Both the position numbers and the translations under genes were made by a program. Below the pieces are notes generated by a model. That model was not told where the DNA came from. It saw only the letters and a list, made by a program, of their open reading frames with translations, and made no database searches. From Sodiomyces alkalinus F11 (taxonomy: Eukaryota > Ascomycota > Sordariomycetes > Glomerellales > Plectosphaerellaceae): a stretch of 64,000 bases of DNA. Below are positions 24,399-37,700 of this stretch, piece by piece; positions within the stretch are counted from its first letter, which is position 1, and each line of letters opens with the position of its first letter. The DNA is taken from assembly GCF_003711515.1 (NCBI RefSeq), contig NW_021167086.1:722380-786379 (forward strand). Reading direction: 5' to 3'.

Positions 24399-25718
24399 CT
24401 AGGGAGACCGGGGTGGGCCACAGGAATCTGCCGGACCTAAAGCCTTGTGCCTGTTGATTTGCTGTCGTAAGCGCGTCCCTCGATGATTGCTCCATAGTTT
24501 TGTCTCGTGTTTTTACTTGGAGTCTCGAGACGCGGGCAATAAGGAGTACGAAGTAATTAGTTATTACATGCACAATTCTGGAGATGAGAAAGTCCCCATC
24601 AAAGAAAAGACCCGGGGTATTGTCGACGTTGCTGGCATTGGGTGGTAACACGTGGTTGTGCATGTGATCCGCTTTCCTCTTGGGTTTTCTTGGGCAATTA
24701 TCAACGGAGCAGAGTTTTGACGATTTTGCCGATTTGTGAGGGCCGTCTTCGTGTTCTTCCCAGATGTGAGTCAACCCGGAGAGCTGCAAGGACGGAGAGC
24801 TTGCATGAGATGAGTGAAACTGCGTTGGAACTCGGCTTTGGCAGACAACGTAGACGCAAAAAAAAAAAAAAAAAAAGGACTTGGAGATGATGGAGATGAT
24901 CCGAACAAGATGCGTTGTAATTACAGTGACAGCGTACTCGAGACGACTGCCGAGGAAGTGGAACGTTGAAGAGGACTCGAGGAGGGTCCCCCGGTCCAAG
25001 AAGGGGGGGGTCTGAAGGTGTGGCGATCAGATCAGTGGGTGTTGAGTGACAATAATGGTGGGCACACTGGATGAGTTGGCAGCTAATAGCGGGGGGAACA
25101 AGTGGAATGACTAATAAGAAGAGGGCGAGCAATGCGATGGTATTCGTTGGAGAAACGATAGCGGGGAAAGGTAAAGTCAAAGTAAAAGTGGGGACCCCAG
25201 CCACCGGGACGCAACGGATTGGTACCTTAATGTACTCTGGTGCCTAATAATGCTATGAATTCTGGGCCAATGGTACGCGTCAGTACATAGGGCTACGCGA
25301 ACCAGGCTTGTCGTCGCGTCGTCGCCTCATGAGGCACCACCGGACCTCCTGTGAACGGTGGAGAGGACGTTCTGTCGAGGCGCTAAACGGCTTGTCCCGC
25401 TGGGGATTCAGCTTGGGGGTGTCTATAGCTAGGTACGTACCTACACCGAGAGCAGCAGCAGAGGTAGGTGCTGGTGCCCAGCTCCTGCATCTGAACAAAA
25501 GGGAAAAAACAGCAACACCGCCAAATGAATTCTCCGTCATCTCGTCCAACCTCGACCATCACAATCACGTCTCTCTCATCTCTGTCTAGCCTTTTCGACG
25601 GCCGACAAAGAAACACAACGCAACGAAACACAACAACTAATAAAGAATAGAATCCAACAAATCTCGAAATCGAAAAGTTTCGAATCGCCAAGAGCTAAAG
25701 AGATATAGGAGATCGCCA

Positions 25719-25760
25719 ATGCTCACGACAGCATCCAGCCGCCCCCCGCCACCAAGATGA
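25719..25760 (+). promoter_or_regulatory. 13-codon upstream ORF overlapping the leashin start codon
   Basis: ATG at 25719-25721 opens a 13-codon frame that ends with TGA at 25758-25760. The main start ATG is at 25757-25759, so the two share ATGA. If the leader covers this region, ribosomes that translate the upstream ORF stop exactly on the main start. That would make leashin translation depend on leaky scanning or on termination-reinitiation. Whether the transcript includes 25719 is not known from the sequence. Confidence 0.55.
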
Positions 25761-28700
25761 TGAGAGATCCTCGTCGCGGGAGCCTTGAGAGCTCCCGGCG
25801 ACGGAAGAAGGAGCGGCGTCGCTCTCCCGATTCCCAGAATCCTGCCGCCGTCCCCGTCGCCGACGTTCCTCGTTCTGGAATGCCAGCACCCATTCCTGGC
25901 CCCATGTCCCAAGGTGCTCAGACGGACGAGAATGGAACTCCGAGACCCTACGCGCAGTCTCGATCGGATCCGCGATATCCGCCGCAGACGCAGTACCCGT
26001 ACCAGCAGCAGCCTTATCCGCAGCAGCCTTACCACCAGCAACAGTCTTACCAGCAGCAGCAGCAGCAGCCGCCTTACCAGACTCAGCCATATCCGCAACC
26101 TCCCTACCGCCCCGACCAGTACCAGTCGCAGCAGCAGTACTACCAGAACTACCAGCAGTACCCCCCGCAGCAATATCAACAAACCCCCCAGCAACTCCCG
26201 CAGCAATATCCACCGCAGCGATATCAACAGACGCCCCAGCAAACGCCCCAGCAGACCCCTCAGCAAACCCCTCAGCAGTATCACCAGGCGTATCCCCAGC
26301 AGTATCCCCAACCGTACGCCCACCAGCAACCCCCTCAGGCGTACGGCTACCAGCCCCACACGCCTCAGTACCCGCTCCCTTTGTCGCAACCCCAGCAGGA
26401 CCCGTACGCCTGGGATCGCCCCGGTCACGCCTCGGATAGCTCGTCCGACACCTCGTCCTCCTTCGTCAACATCTCGCGGAAAGGTCCCAAGCCCGAAAAA
26501 CTCGGCGGCATCATCAGCACCTTCTTCCGCGCCCCGTCCGAAAACCGCCACCGTGGCCGCCGAAGCCGAAGCCGAACCCGAACGCGAAGCCGAAGAAAGA
26601 AGAGCAACACCCGCTTCCTCTCCTTCGCCAACTCGTCCTCCTCCTCCGTCGACTCCGACCTGGCATACGGCCCAGGCTACATTCCTCGCCCCGATGGGTA
26701 CGTCCAAACCCCCTCCGTGCGAACCAGCAAACCGGGCCCGGCTTCCATCATGCACACCCCGCGGGGCCCCCAGCCTTCCCACCCCGCCGACTTCAACAGG
26801 CCTCACCCCGTGGCCCGCACCAAGACCGACGAGGAGATCCTGGAGATTGGACGCCAGCTCTCCGACATTGCCAGGAATCAGAACGACGCCGACCTGCGTG
26901 CCTCCGGAAAGTCTCGCCCTTCCCAGCTCGTCTCGGCCGCCGCCGCCATCACCAACTTCCGTCGCTCCAAGAAGGACGGCTCGGGCCGCCGCCGCCAGCA
27001 TGGTTCCAAACTGCCCGGTGACGCTGACGATTCGGAGTGGGAGTCGGCCTCGGACGACGAAGCCAGCGACGAGGGCGATGCCAGCCTCGTCTACGGCTCG
27101 GCCGCCCATTCGCCTGTGAACACGGCCAAATATCCTCCTCCCAGCCAGTACACGAAGGACCCCGTCGAACCTCGTCACGAATCTCGTCATTCTCAGTATC
27201 GGCAGCACCAAGAGGAAGCCGCTGCTGCCGCTGCCGCTGCCGCTGCCGCCGGCATCGCCGCCGCCGCTGTGGCCGCCGCACGCGCGTCGCCCCGGAAATC
27301 GGACGAGGAGAAGGAGAAGGAGCCCATGCAGCATGTCTACCCGGTTCCGACCTCGGATCCCAACTCTTTCGACTATGACCGTGCGTCTGTCGCGGCCGAC
27401 CGCCCTGTACGCCGAGAGGATCTAGAAGACCGTGACCGTGACCGTGGCCGTGGTCGACGACGCGATGGGGATGACGGTCATCGATCAGCTCGTGATGGCA
27501 ATGTGATACTCGTAGACGAACGAGACCAACAGCTAGTCGAACCTGTCGAACCAGTCGAATCTGTCGAAGCACCACGGGATGACGAGCGTGCCAGAGAGCT
27601 GCCGATCGAAGACAGAGGGCTGCCGAGCGAACAGACGCCAAAGGAGATTCAAATGGCGGAAGTCATCGAAACCCCTGAACCTCCCGCAGATGTTGACCCG
27701 TTCCGATTCCAGGTCGCCGACGATGCCTTCCGAACCCCTCCCGTCATGGAGGCCGCACCCCAGCGGCCCTTGACCCCACAGGTCTTCACCGTCGACCGCG
27801 AGCCTACTTTCGACGATTCCCCGCCCAATGCCAGGCTCAGCCGCAAGGATTCCTACGAGATGGAGCAACGCATGTCCCAGTACTACCACCAGGGCTCCCG
27901 GAGTCGATCGCGGACACCCCAGCCCCGCCGCAGGGTGGAAGATGAGGGCGAGGAACGCGCCAGGGACTTTGCCCACGAGTCTGATCATGCTGCTGCCGCC
28001 GCCGCCGCCGCCGCCGCCGCTCCGGTGCCTGACGAGCCGGCGATTGTCATGGAGGACGAGGAGCGGTCCCGAGGACGGTCCCGAGGACGTTCCCGTTCCC
28101 GTTCCCGTGCGCGTGACGCCGACGACGGCTCCCGGTACAGATCCGAGCGCGACCGCGATTCCGTCCAGGAAGAGGCCGACAGGCACTACCGCGAGACCGT
28201 CATGGCCCGCAAGATTGCCGCAGACGAGATTCGATCCCGCAGTTCGTCGCCGAGGAGGTCCGTCGTGGATAAATACAAGGAGGGCGAAGAGGCGGAGGAG
28301 GAGGAGCCCCGGGTCATCACCATCGTCCCGCCGCCCGAGGTCGAGAAGGAGCGCGACACGAGCCCCTACGATGGTCCCAACGCCGATGTCCGCATCGACC
28401 ACATCCTCGTCCCCCGCGACCTCCAGCGCTTCAGCGTCTCTGACGATCAGCTGTCCGCCGACGCCGAGCCCATCTTCAAGTCCCGTGACCCTTCGTGCGA
28501 ACGGGAGCGCCCCTTGCTCAACCTTGTTCTTCCCACCCCTCTCGCCACGCCCCGTGCTACGCCCTCGCCCGAGAAGCAGGCCGAAGTCGCTGCCCGCGAG
28601 GTCGCCGCCGAAGCGGCCGAGCCAGCCGAACCCACGCAAGTGCCTGACGTTATTCTTGGCCCGCGGGGCGAGCAGGACGAGCAGGACGAGGAGAAGGCCG

Positions 28701-31700
28701 CCGACGAAGATGGTGACAAGCCGCGGTCCGTGCTTGGCCAAGGCAGCCGATGGGGCATCCTCGCTGCCGCCCTCGCCGGTGGCGCAGCATTATCCTACGA
28801 TGGGGACTCCGCTGCCGCCGATGCGCCTGCCGCCGACGGACCCGGCGGGGAGGAGGAGGACGCCTTCGCCCCCAAGGCCCCCGAGGAGGAGCCCATCATC
28901 GTCGACGCTCACCCGCCCCTGGACGAGGACGACGACCGCCCCCCGACGCCCGGCCCCAAGCCGCCCAGCCGGCAACCGTCGCCGATGCCCGGGTCCTTCG
29001 ACGACGACCTGGAATTCACGTCCGTGCTCGCTGCCGGCTTGCAGGACTCCGGCTTCGACCCCAACATCGTCATCGACGACCCCACGTACCGGATACGCGA
29101 CAGCCCGCCGGGATCCAACGAGTTTGAGTCGTCCGGTCCCTTTGAACAGCCTCCCGTGCTCGACTCGGTGGCGGACCGGGGCTTGGATTTTGCTGATGGC
29201 CCTGGGGACGACGGTACGCCCGAGGGCGGCTTCGTCGACGCGCAGGAGGATATCCCTCCCCAGGACGCGCAGCCTTTGGACGGTGAGAGCTGGGGTTCCG
29301 AGGAGCGCAGGTTGGCTGATGAGACGCAACCTTCTGAGGACTGGCAGTTTGCTGGGGACTCCCAGCGTGGCGTGGACGCTTCGGAGCCCGTTGAGGACTG
29401 GCAGGTTGCTGCGGAGGCGCCTCTTGTTGAGGATCGGAAAGCTGCTGAGGAAGCACCGCCTGTTGGGGACTGGCAAGCCGCCGAGGAAGCGCCTCCCGTT
29501 CCGGACTGGCAAGCCGCCGAGGATGCGCCTCCTGCCGATGACTGGAAAGTCGGTGATGAAGCGCCTCCTGCTGATGACTGGAAAGTCGGTGATGAAGCCC
29601 CTCCTGCCGAGGAACCAAAACCGGCCGAGGAAGCGCCGCCTGCTGAGAAATCGGCCGAGGACACGACGCCCGAGGACTGGCAGGCGGCCGAGGAGACGCA
29701 GCCCCCCAAGGAGCCGACGCCGGCCGACGCGACGCAACCTGCCGATGACTGGCAGCTCGCCGAAGAGACGCAACCCGTCGAGCCGACCCAACCCGCCGAC
29801 GACGCGGAACCTCTCGACAAGTCGCAACCGGACGAGGAGCCGCAACCCGTCGCCGAGGCGCCGCCTGTCGAAGAGGCATCAGCCGAACCGGAACCCGTCG
29901 TAGACGCACCCCCTGCAGCCGAGTCTGAGGCTATCGACGACTGGCAGCTTGCTGGAGAGACTCAGCCGGTCGAGGAGCCGCAACCTGCCGACGAGAAGGA
30001 GACCCCGCCCGCTGAGGAGTTGCAGGCGGCGCCGGAAGAGGCTCCACTAGAAGAGACTCCCCCGGCAGAAGCGCCCCCAGAAGAGGCTCCCCCGGTAGAA
30101 GAGTGGACGGCTCCGACCAAGGCGAGCAAGAAGAAGAAGAAGAAGGGCAAGAAGAATATGGCTGTTGTTGAGGAGTCGGAGACGCCTGTGGAGCAGCCTC
30201 CTGAGCCTGTCGCCGAGCCCGTCCCTGGGCCGGCCGAGGAGCCAGCTGCTAAACCCACTCCGGAACCTGCCGATGAAACTGCGCCTGAACCTGCTGATGA
30301 GCCTGTTGAACCGCCTGCCGAGCCCGCGTCTGAGCCAGCCCCGGAGCCGGCCGATGAACCCGCCGCTGAGCCCGCCGCTGAGCCCGCCGATGAACCAGCC
30401 GATGAACCAGCCCCGGAGCCAGCTGATGAACCAGCCGATGAACCCGCTGCTGAAGCCGCTCCAGAACCAGAGCCTGAGCCAGCACCTGAAGCTGAGGAGC
30501 CCTTGGCCAAGTTGAGCAAGAAGGAACGGAAGAAGCGAGAAAAGGCGGCCAAGGCGAAAGCCGCCCTTGCCCTCGAAAATGAGGCTCCTCCTCCTGCTCC
30601 AGAACCGGCTGAAGAACCGGCTCCAGAACCAGTTCCAGAAGAAGCTCCAGAAGCCGCCCCAGAGGCTGCCCCAGAACCAACTCCGGACGCGGCACCTGAG
30701 CCAGTTCCGGAAGATGCTCCCCAGCCAGCCGAAGCCGAGCCTGCTCCGGTGGAGTGGGCCCCGCCGACGGGCAAGAAAAAGAAGAAGAAGAAGAACAAGA
30801 AGTTGGCCAGCTTGGAGGACGGCGACGCAGACCAGAGTGCCAGTGCAACGGGCGACGACAAACCGAACGGCGGCGATAAAGAAGGAGATCCGCCAGATAG
30901 AGGTCCCGACACGAATGGCTTTCACAAAGACTCCGACAAGGACGAGCAGTCTTTTTTAGCTAATGCCGGCACCCTTGGCGAAGGTGCCGGCTTAGCGGAC
31001 GCTGCGGCGGCCTCTGGCTACCTCGTGTCTCGCTCAAATGCCACCGATGCTCCGTCGGAAAAGGAGACGTCCCCTGTCTACGGTGTTGGGGAGGAGCACC
31101 ACGACGAGGACTACAACTACATTGATCCCGAAATTACCCAGCGGGTCATCAAACCCGCCATCGATCCCCAGTATGGTGATCTTCTCCCTCTTCCCCCGAG
31201 TGAGCCGGGGTCTCCCAAGGAAGACCTGGAGGACCTCCCCGAACTCCCTCAAAGCCGTCCCGAGACGCCACCCGAAGAGCAGATCCGGCGCCGGCAGAAC
31301 CCTAGCAGTCATGTCCGTCGACGAAGTGCTCTCGAGACTCCCACTAAGGTCCCGAGTCAGACTGCCATTCCTATTCAGTTGCGACTCGGCCAGCGGTCAA
31401 CCCCATCGTCCCCTGCATGGCGCAGGTCTTCTCCCGTAGCGTCTCCTGTCGCCAGCTCCGCCTTCGAACGCGCCACGCCTCGGCGACATGTCCGTCCGAC
31501 TTCGTGGGACAGCAGCCGGGAGTTTAAGCCACTGTATCTCCTCGAGCATGCGCGTCAAGAGGCTCTCGCTCCGCATGCGGAGGATCTCCCCGAACTGCCA
31601 CCCAGCGAGACGTCCTCGATCCCTGAATCACCGGCATCCTTCTACGATGCTCAAGAGGGCGACTACGGTCTGGCGGCTCCCCTTCGGCTGGACACCGATG

Positions 31701-34700
31701 TTCCCCCGGCTGGGCTGGCTGGAGATGGTTTAGGATCCCAGGACACTACGCCGAAAGCCCACACGCGGTCCCTGAGTCATCCCTTCGGCACCCCTTCCCC
31801 CGAAGACATTCACAAACAGTCCCTGTTCTCCGAGCACATGGCTCAGGACGATGGCTTGGTCGACTTGCCCCCTCTCCCCAGCAGGACCATGACGGACGGT
31901 CAGACGGAACCCGACCCTGTCGAGACCATGTCCAAGGATCGGAGCTCTTACCTCTTGCACTCGACTCCGCCGTCCCTCAAGGGACTCGTGGACGAGGACC
32001 TTTCCGCCCAATCGCCTGATTACACGCCGAGCAAACGGGGTAGGGAGGATCGCATGAGTGACATCCAGGAAGAGGACGCCGACGACAACAACAACAACAA
32101 AAAGGGCGACAAGTCTGGCCTCCTCGGCTCTATCATCGGAGCCGCTGGCGGACTGGTTGCCGCTGCTCTTCTGAACAAATCCAAAAAGGAGGATGGCCCG
32201 TTGGATACGACCGAACGGTCCGTCACCCCGCCTCCCGAATCGGCAGAGCCAACCGTAGAGGCTTCTGCCCCGGACGAAGAGGGACCTTCCAGCGCCCCCG
32301 CGGCCAAGAAGAAGAAGAAGAAGGGCAAGAAGGGCCGCAAGGGCGAGGATGTGGCCGAGGAAGAAACCCCCGACGTGGCGCCAGTTGCTGAGGAACCGCC
32401 CGTTTCGGACCAGAATCTCGCGGAGGCGGCGCCCGAGGTGCCCGAGACGGCTGCCGCTGTGCCGGTTGAGGAGGTCGCTGAGCTGAAGCTGTCCAAGAAG
32501 GCGAAGAAGAAGAAGGCAAAGAAGGCGCAGACGTTGGAGTCGTCCGACTTGCCCGCCGGCGAGTCTGGAGAGGTTAGCGGCAGGGAGGTGCTCGAATCGG
32601 CGCCTGGAACTGGCGAGGGTGTTGATGTCGCTTCTCGAGAGGTTCCGGTCGAGACACCGGGCGAGACTCCGTTTGAGACGCCTGCTGAGACTCCTCTCGA
32701 AACTCCTTTCGAGACTCCTGCCGAGACTCCAGATGAGGCTTCTGTTGAGGCTCCGGTCGAGGCTTCTTCTGAGGCTCCTGCTGAGACTCCTGTCGAGGTT
32801 CCTGTTGAGGCTCCCGTTGAGGCTCTAGTTGAGACTCCGGTTGAGGCTCCAGTTGAAACTCCGGTTGAGACTCCGCTTGATGCTTCCGCTGAGGCTTCGG
32901 TTGAGACGCCCGCCGATGACATTCTTGCAGTCGGCTCAAAGAAGAGCAAGAAGAAAAAGAAAGGCAAGAAAGCACTTGCTCTGGCCCCTGGGGAGCCGAC
33001 TGTGGAGGACGTCCCGCCTGAACAGACTGCCCCATCTTCCCCGAAGCAGGACGTCCCTGTCCTCCTGGATGGGCCCGAGAACGTTGAAACTTTGCCGCTG
33101 GACGAACCGTCGACTGCTGCCGAGAGCGAGGGACTTGAGCCTACTTCACGAAGCGCACAACTGCCTACGGACGCCGAGAAGCCCGCCGATGACTCTGGCG
33201 ACGGCTTGCTCACTGACCAGCCGACCAAGGACCCAGAAGTTCAGGATGTGCAGGCTGATATCGACGTTCAATTAAATCAAGACGCGGTGGCAGACGATGC
33301 TTCCAATCTCCTCGCCGACGCCGACGCCGACGGACAGACTGCTGCTGCGACGCTCCGGGACCTCCCCGCCACTGATGGAGCTGCCCTCGCCGACTCTCTC
33401 GCCGATCCCAGGTTGACCACGGAGGCTTCTCAAGATGAGCCCAAGGATCAGCCCACGGCTCCGCAGGGCGATGCGCCGGCTGAGTCCGAGTCGTTGGCGG
33501 ACAGTACTCTGGCCGTGCCCTCTAAGAAGAGCAAGAAGAAGAAGAAGGGCAAGAAGGGCGCTGCACCCGAACCTACACCCGAGCCTGAGCCTTCTGCAAC
33601 AGAGTCTGCGGCCGAGCCGGCGGCCGAGGCCGTGCCCGAGTCTGCTGCGCCTGAGCCTGAGCCTTCTGTATCAGGGTCTGCACCTGAGCCGGCACCCGAG
33701 TCTGCCGCACCCGAGACCCTGCCTGAGCCTATTATCGAGTCTGGTGCCGAGCCTGTCTCTGAGGCTGCCCCCGACTCGGCCCGTGAGCCTGAGCCCGAGA
33801 CTGAGGCAGGCGACCTAGCAGACACGCCCTCCGCCGATTTGTCTGTGCCCTTACCTTCGAAGAAGAGTAAGAAAAAGAAGAAGGGCAAGAAGGGCGCCGA
33901 GGCCGAGCCTGCACCCGAACCAGCTGCATCCGAGTCTTGGTTCGAGCCCGCGCCGGAGTCTGCGCCTGAGGTTACGCTTGAGTCTGCTCCCGAACCAGGT
34001 CCCGAGGCTGCTTCGGAGATCATGCCCGAGTCTTCCCCTGAGGCTGATCCCGAGCCTCTCTCTGAGACCGCCCCCGAGTCTACGGCAGAGCCTGCCCCCG
34101 AATCTTCCGACATTGCACCTGAGGCTGCCACGGAAGCTGTTCCTGGGCCTGTCTCCGAATCGTCTCCTGACGCTGCACCCGAGGTCATCCCCGAAGCTGT
34201 TCCTGAACCTGTCTTCGAATCTTCTCCTGACACTGCACCCGAGCCTGTTCCTGAGCCCGTGGCTGAGTCTGCACCTGATTGCGCCGCCGAGCCTGCTCCG
34301 GAAATCACGCCCGAAGCTGCTCCCGAGCCCGAGCCAGAGGCAAGTACGTTAGCAGACACGTCCTCGGGTGATTTAACCACGGCCTTGCCTTCGAAGAAGA
34401 GCAAGAAGAAGAAGAAGAAGGGCAAGAAGGATGCCGAACCCGAGCCTGCACCTGAACCTGAACCTACTGCATCCGAGTCTTGGGTTGAGCCCGCGCCGGA
34501 GCCAGAGGCCGCTGCACCCGAGTCTGCGCCTGAGGCCACGCTTGAGCCTGCATCAGAAACTGCCCCCGAGGTTGCTTCCGAGATTGCTCCTGAGGCCGCT
34601 GCCCTCGAAACTGCTCCCGCAACTGCTCTCGACGCTGATCCCGACCCTCTGTCCGAGGCTGCCCCCGAGGCTGCCCCCGAAGTTGCTTCCGAGATTGCTT

Positions 34701-37700
34701 CCGAGGCTGCCGCCCTCGAAACTGCTCCCGTAACTACTCTCGACGCTGATTCCGACCCTCTGCCCGAGCCTGTCCTCGAAGCTGCCACCGAGCCTGTATC
34801 CGAGCCCACGTCTGCGGCAACACCCGAAACTGCTACGACGCCTGAACCTGAGGCGAGCAACTTGGCGGACACAGCCTCGGGTGACTTGGCTTTGCCTTCG
34901 AAGAAGAGCAAGAAGAAGAAGAAGGGCAAGAAGGGATCTGAACCCGAGCCTACGTCTGAGCCTGCACCAGAGGCTACGTCGGAGCCCTCGCTCGATCTGG
35001 CAGCTGACTCTGCCACGTCTGAGTCCATTCTCGAGCCAGCACCCGAGTCGGCCACGCCAGGGGATGCTCCTGAGTCGGCACCTGAGCCTACGCTTGAGCC
35101 TGCATCTGAGCCTGCATCTGAGCCTGCGCCTGAGCCTGCGCCTGAGCTTGCACCAGAGGCCGCACCCGAACTTGTATCTGAGCCTGCAGGTGAGCCTGTT
35201 ACTGAGCCTGCGCCGGAATCTGCTCTCGAGACCGAAGCAGTGACTTTGGCAGACACGCCCTCGGAAGATGCGGAAAGGGTCTTGCCGTCCAAGAAGAGCA
35301 AGAAGAAGAAGAAGGGCAAAAAGGGATCCGAACCGGAGATTGCAGCTGAGCCTACGCTGGAGTCTACGTCCGAACCTACAGCTGAGCCTGCGCCTGAACT
35401 TGCACCAGAGCCTGCACCCGAACTTGCATCTGAGCCTGCAGCTGAACCTACGCTTGAGCCGACGTCTGAACTTCTTCCTGAGCCCGCACCCGAGCCTTCC
35501 GTTGAGTCTACGCCTGAAGCCGTTCCCGAGACTGTGCTGCCCGAACCTGCGCCCGAATCTGCGCCCGCCCTTGAGCCTGAGCCAGCGTCCGAGACTGCGC
35601 CTGAGGCAAGCACCTCGGCAGACATTCCCTCCGGTGACCAGGCTTCGGCCCTTCCATCCAAGAAAAGCAAGAAGAAGAAGAAGGGCAAGAAAGCGTCCGA
35701 CCTCGAGTCCGCACCCGAAGTGGCCACTGAGCCCGTGTCTGAAGCTGCGATTGAGTCCGCGATCGAGCTTGAGACCGCGCCTGAACCGGCTCCCGAACCA
35801 GTCTCCGAATCTACGTCTGAACCTGTCGTCGAATCTGCGACCGAACCGGAGGCTGTAGCCGAGTCCGTGCTTGAGACGGAGCTTGAGCCGTCCACTTCTC
35901 CAGACACGCCTTCTGGCGACCAAACTGTGGCGGATGCTCTCTCCGAGCAGACCGAGAGTCAACCGGAGAGCGAGTCGGCCGTGCAAATGGCACAAGGTGA
36001 TGCCGAACCACCCGTGCAAGAGGAAACGCCAGTGGACGATGCCTCGTCTCTCACTGCCACGAAGACAAGCAAGAAACAAAAGAAGAAGAACAAGAAGAAA
36101 CTGGCAGGTCAAGACCAAGAGACGCAGGACATCGGTATAGGTTCGGAAGACACACCCTCTTCACAAGACTTGAGCGCAATCGATGCATCTACGGAACCGA
36201 AGCAGGAAGATCTTCCCCTCTCGGAAGAACCTGGGGAGGATGTGCACACCACGCCAGCAGAAGTATCGGAGCCTACGTTGACTGAGAAGGGAAAGAAGAA
36301 GAAGAAGAAGAAGAACCAAAAGTCTGTCGCCTTCGACATCGACGGAGAAGTCCACTCCCCAGCCGACTCTCAACCTATTTCTACGGAAAACGCTCAGGAA
36401 CCAGGCGACACAGCATCTGATGCTGCGACTCAGGATGTCCTTTTGGAAACCGCCGACACACACGAGGCTGAGCAACCCGAAACTCTGCAAGACAACTCAG
36501 AAGATGTTGGTGAGGACGGCTTGTCAACAACAGCCTACGCCGTTTCCTCGGGAGAGCGGAAGCAACCGTCCGAGACGAACTTTGCGGAAGCCACTTCCGA
36601 AGGGGAGCCAGCCACCAGCAGCGGCGGTGAAGAGGTGGGCTTGCAGGCATCATCGGAGCAAGGCCCAAGCGGTGAGGCTCATGCATCGATTTTAGACGTA
36701 CCCAGGCCCACGAATGAACCCACAACTACTGAAATTCTGGCGGAAAATGCGAGTGAGGCCCACCTGGCTGACGGCAGCCCCGGTCCTGCCCCGGACGTTG
36801 CAGTGTGGACCGGTGGCGACGATGACCTGCCTCCCAGCATGGACAAATCACTTGGGGACACGCAAAGCGCGGATGCAGCGTCAGTGGAGCCCGTTCTGAT
36901 CGATTCGGCACAGGAGGAGGTTGGGGCCCCACAGGAGCTCCCCGGTCCGGACTTGGCAACGGAGAGTACAACACCCGAGGAGTCCCAGGACCGCAGTCTT
37001 GACAGTCATGACAATCTTGACGTGCAGCCAGATCAAACCGTTGGCGCTGAAGCGCATGGTGTCGACAAGGACGACGCTGCCATGGCCGTACCGGAGCCTG
37101 TTCGCGTTGACGACGAATTCCAAGAGACAACCACCACGTCCAAGAAGAAGAGCAAGAAGGACAAGAAGAAGAAGCAGCAGCAGCAGCAGAGCGAGTCGGC
37201 AGAGGTCGATGTCCTGCCATCTCTGTCCGAGACACTCGTGGAAGACTCGGCCGGCGCGGATCAGCCGCCGGAAGTCAGCTCAGAGGATGTCGTTCCCGAC
37301 TCGTCCTCCCAGCCTCGATCGGAACCAGAGCCAGAACCAGAACCAGAACCAGTCGGCGACGACGCATTGCCCACTCCCCTTCCTTCTGACCAGCCCGAGC
37401 CTGCCCCAGCGGTGCAGGGTGGTGAAGATGAACTGGCTACCGAGGTTACCGGTAAGAAGAGCAAGAAAAAGCAGAAGAAGCAGAAGGGAGCCGTCGCACC
37501 TAGTGTCGATGAACCCGAGTCTAGCCAGTCCACCGAAGAGCCAGCACCGGTAGAGTCGACCGAGGAACCGCCACCGCCATCTGATGAGCCTGTTTCTGGC
37601 GTGGAACCAGGCACAAGTGTTCAGCCTGACGTCTCTGTTGTTGAATCGGGTGATGTCGTTGAACCCGTCACTGTTGATGAGACTGGGGTGAGCGCGGACC

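Larger units (their letters stand above)
22279..25756. other. Intergenic; upstream region of the leashin gene
   Basis: About 3.5 kb between two co-directional genes, with no supported reading frame on either strand. It holds two short tandem arrays (listed separately), an A18 run near 24859-24876 and a G-rich stretch near 25000. Sequence from about 25550 to 25756 is CA-rich and is probably the 5' leader of the giant gene. Confidence 0.5.

Noticed and set aside
27828..29903. 691-codon plus-strand frame inside leashin in another phase, and similar Arg/Leu/Pro-rich frames to 45923
   Set aside because: Out-of-frame readings of the same low-complexity DNA; no conserved motifs, while the main frame is continuous and joins to a conserved C-terminus.
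33448..35907. Long antisense open frame (819 codons) opposite the leashin repeats
   Set aside because: It is a by-product of repeats such as GAGCCTGCACCC, whose complement also lacks stops. The translated Ser/Gly/Ala repeats have no fold, and the knots appear as poly-Phe.
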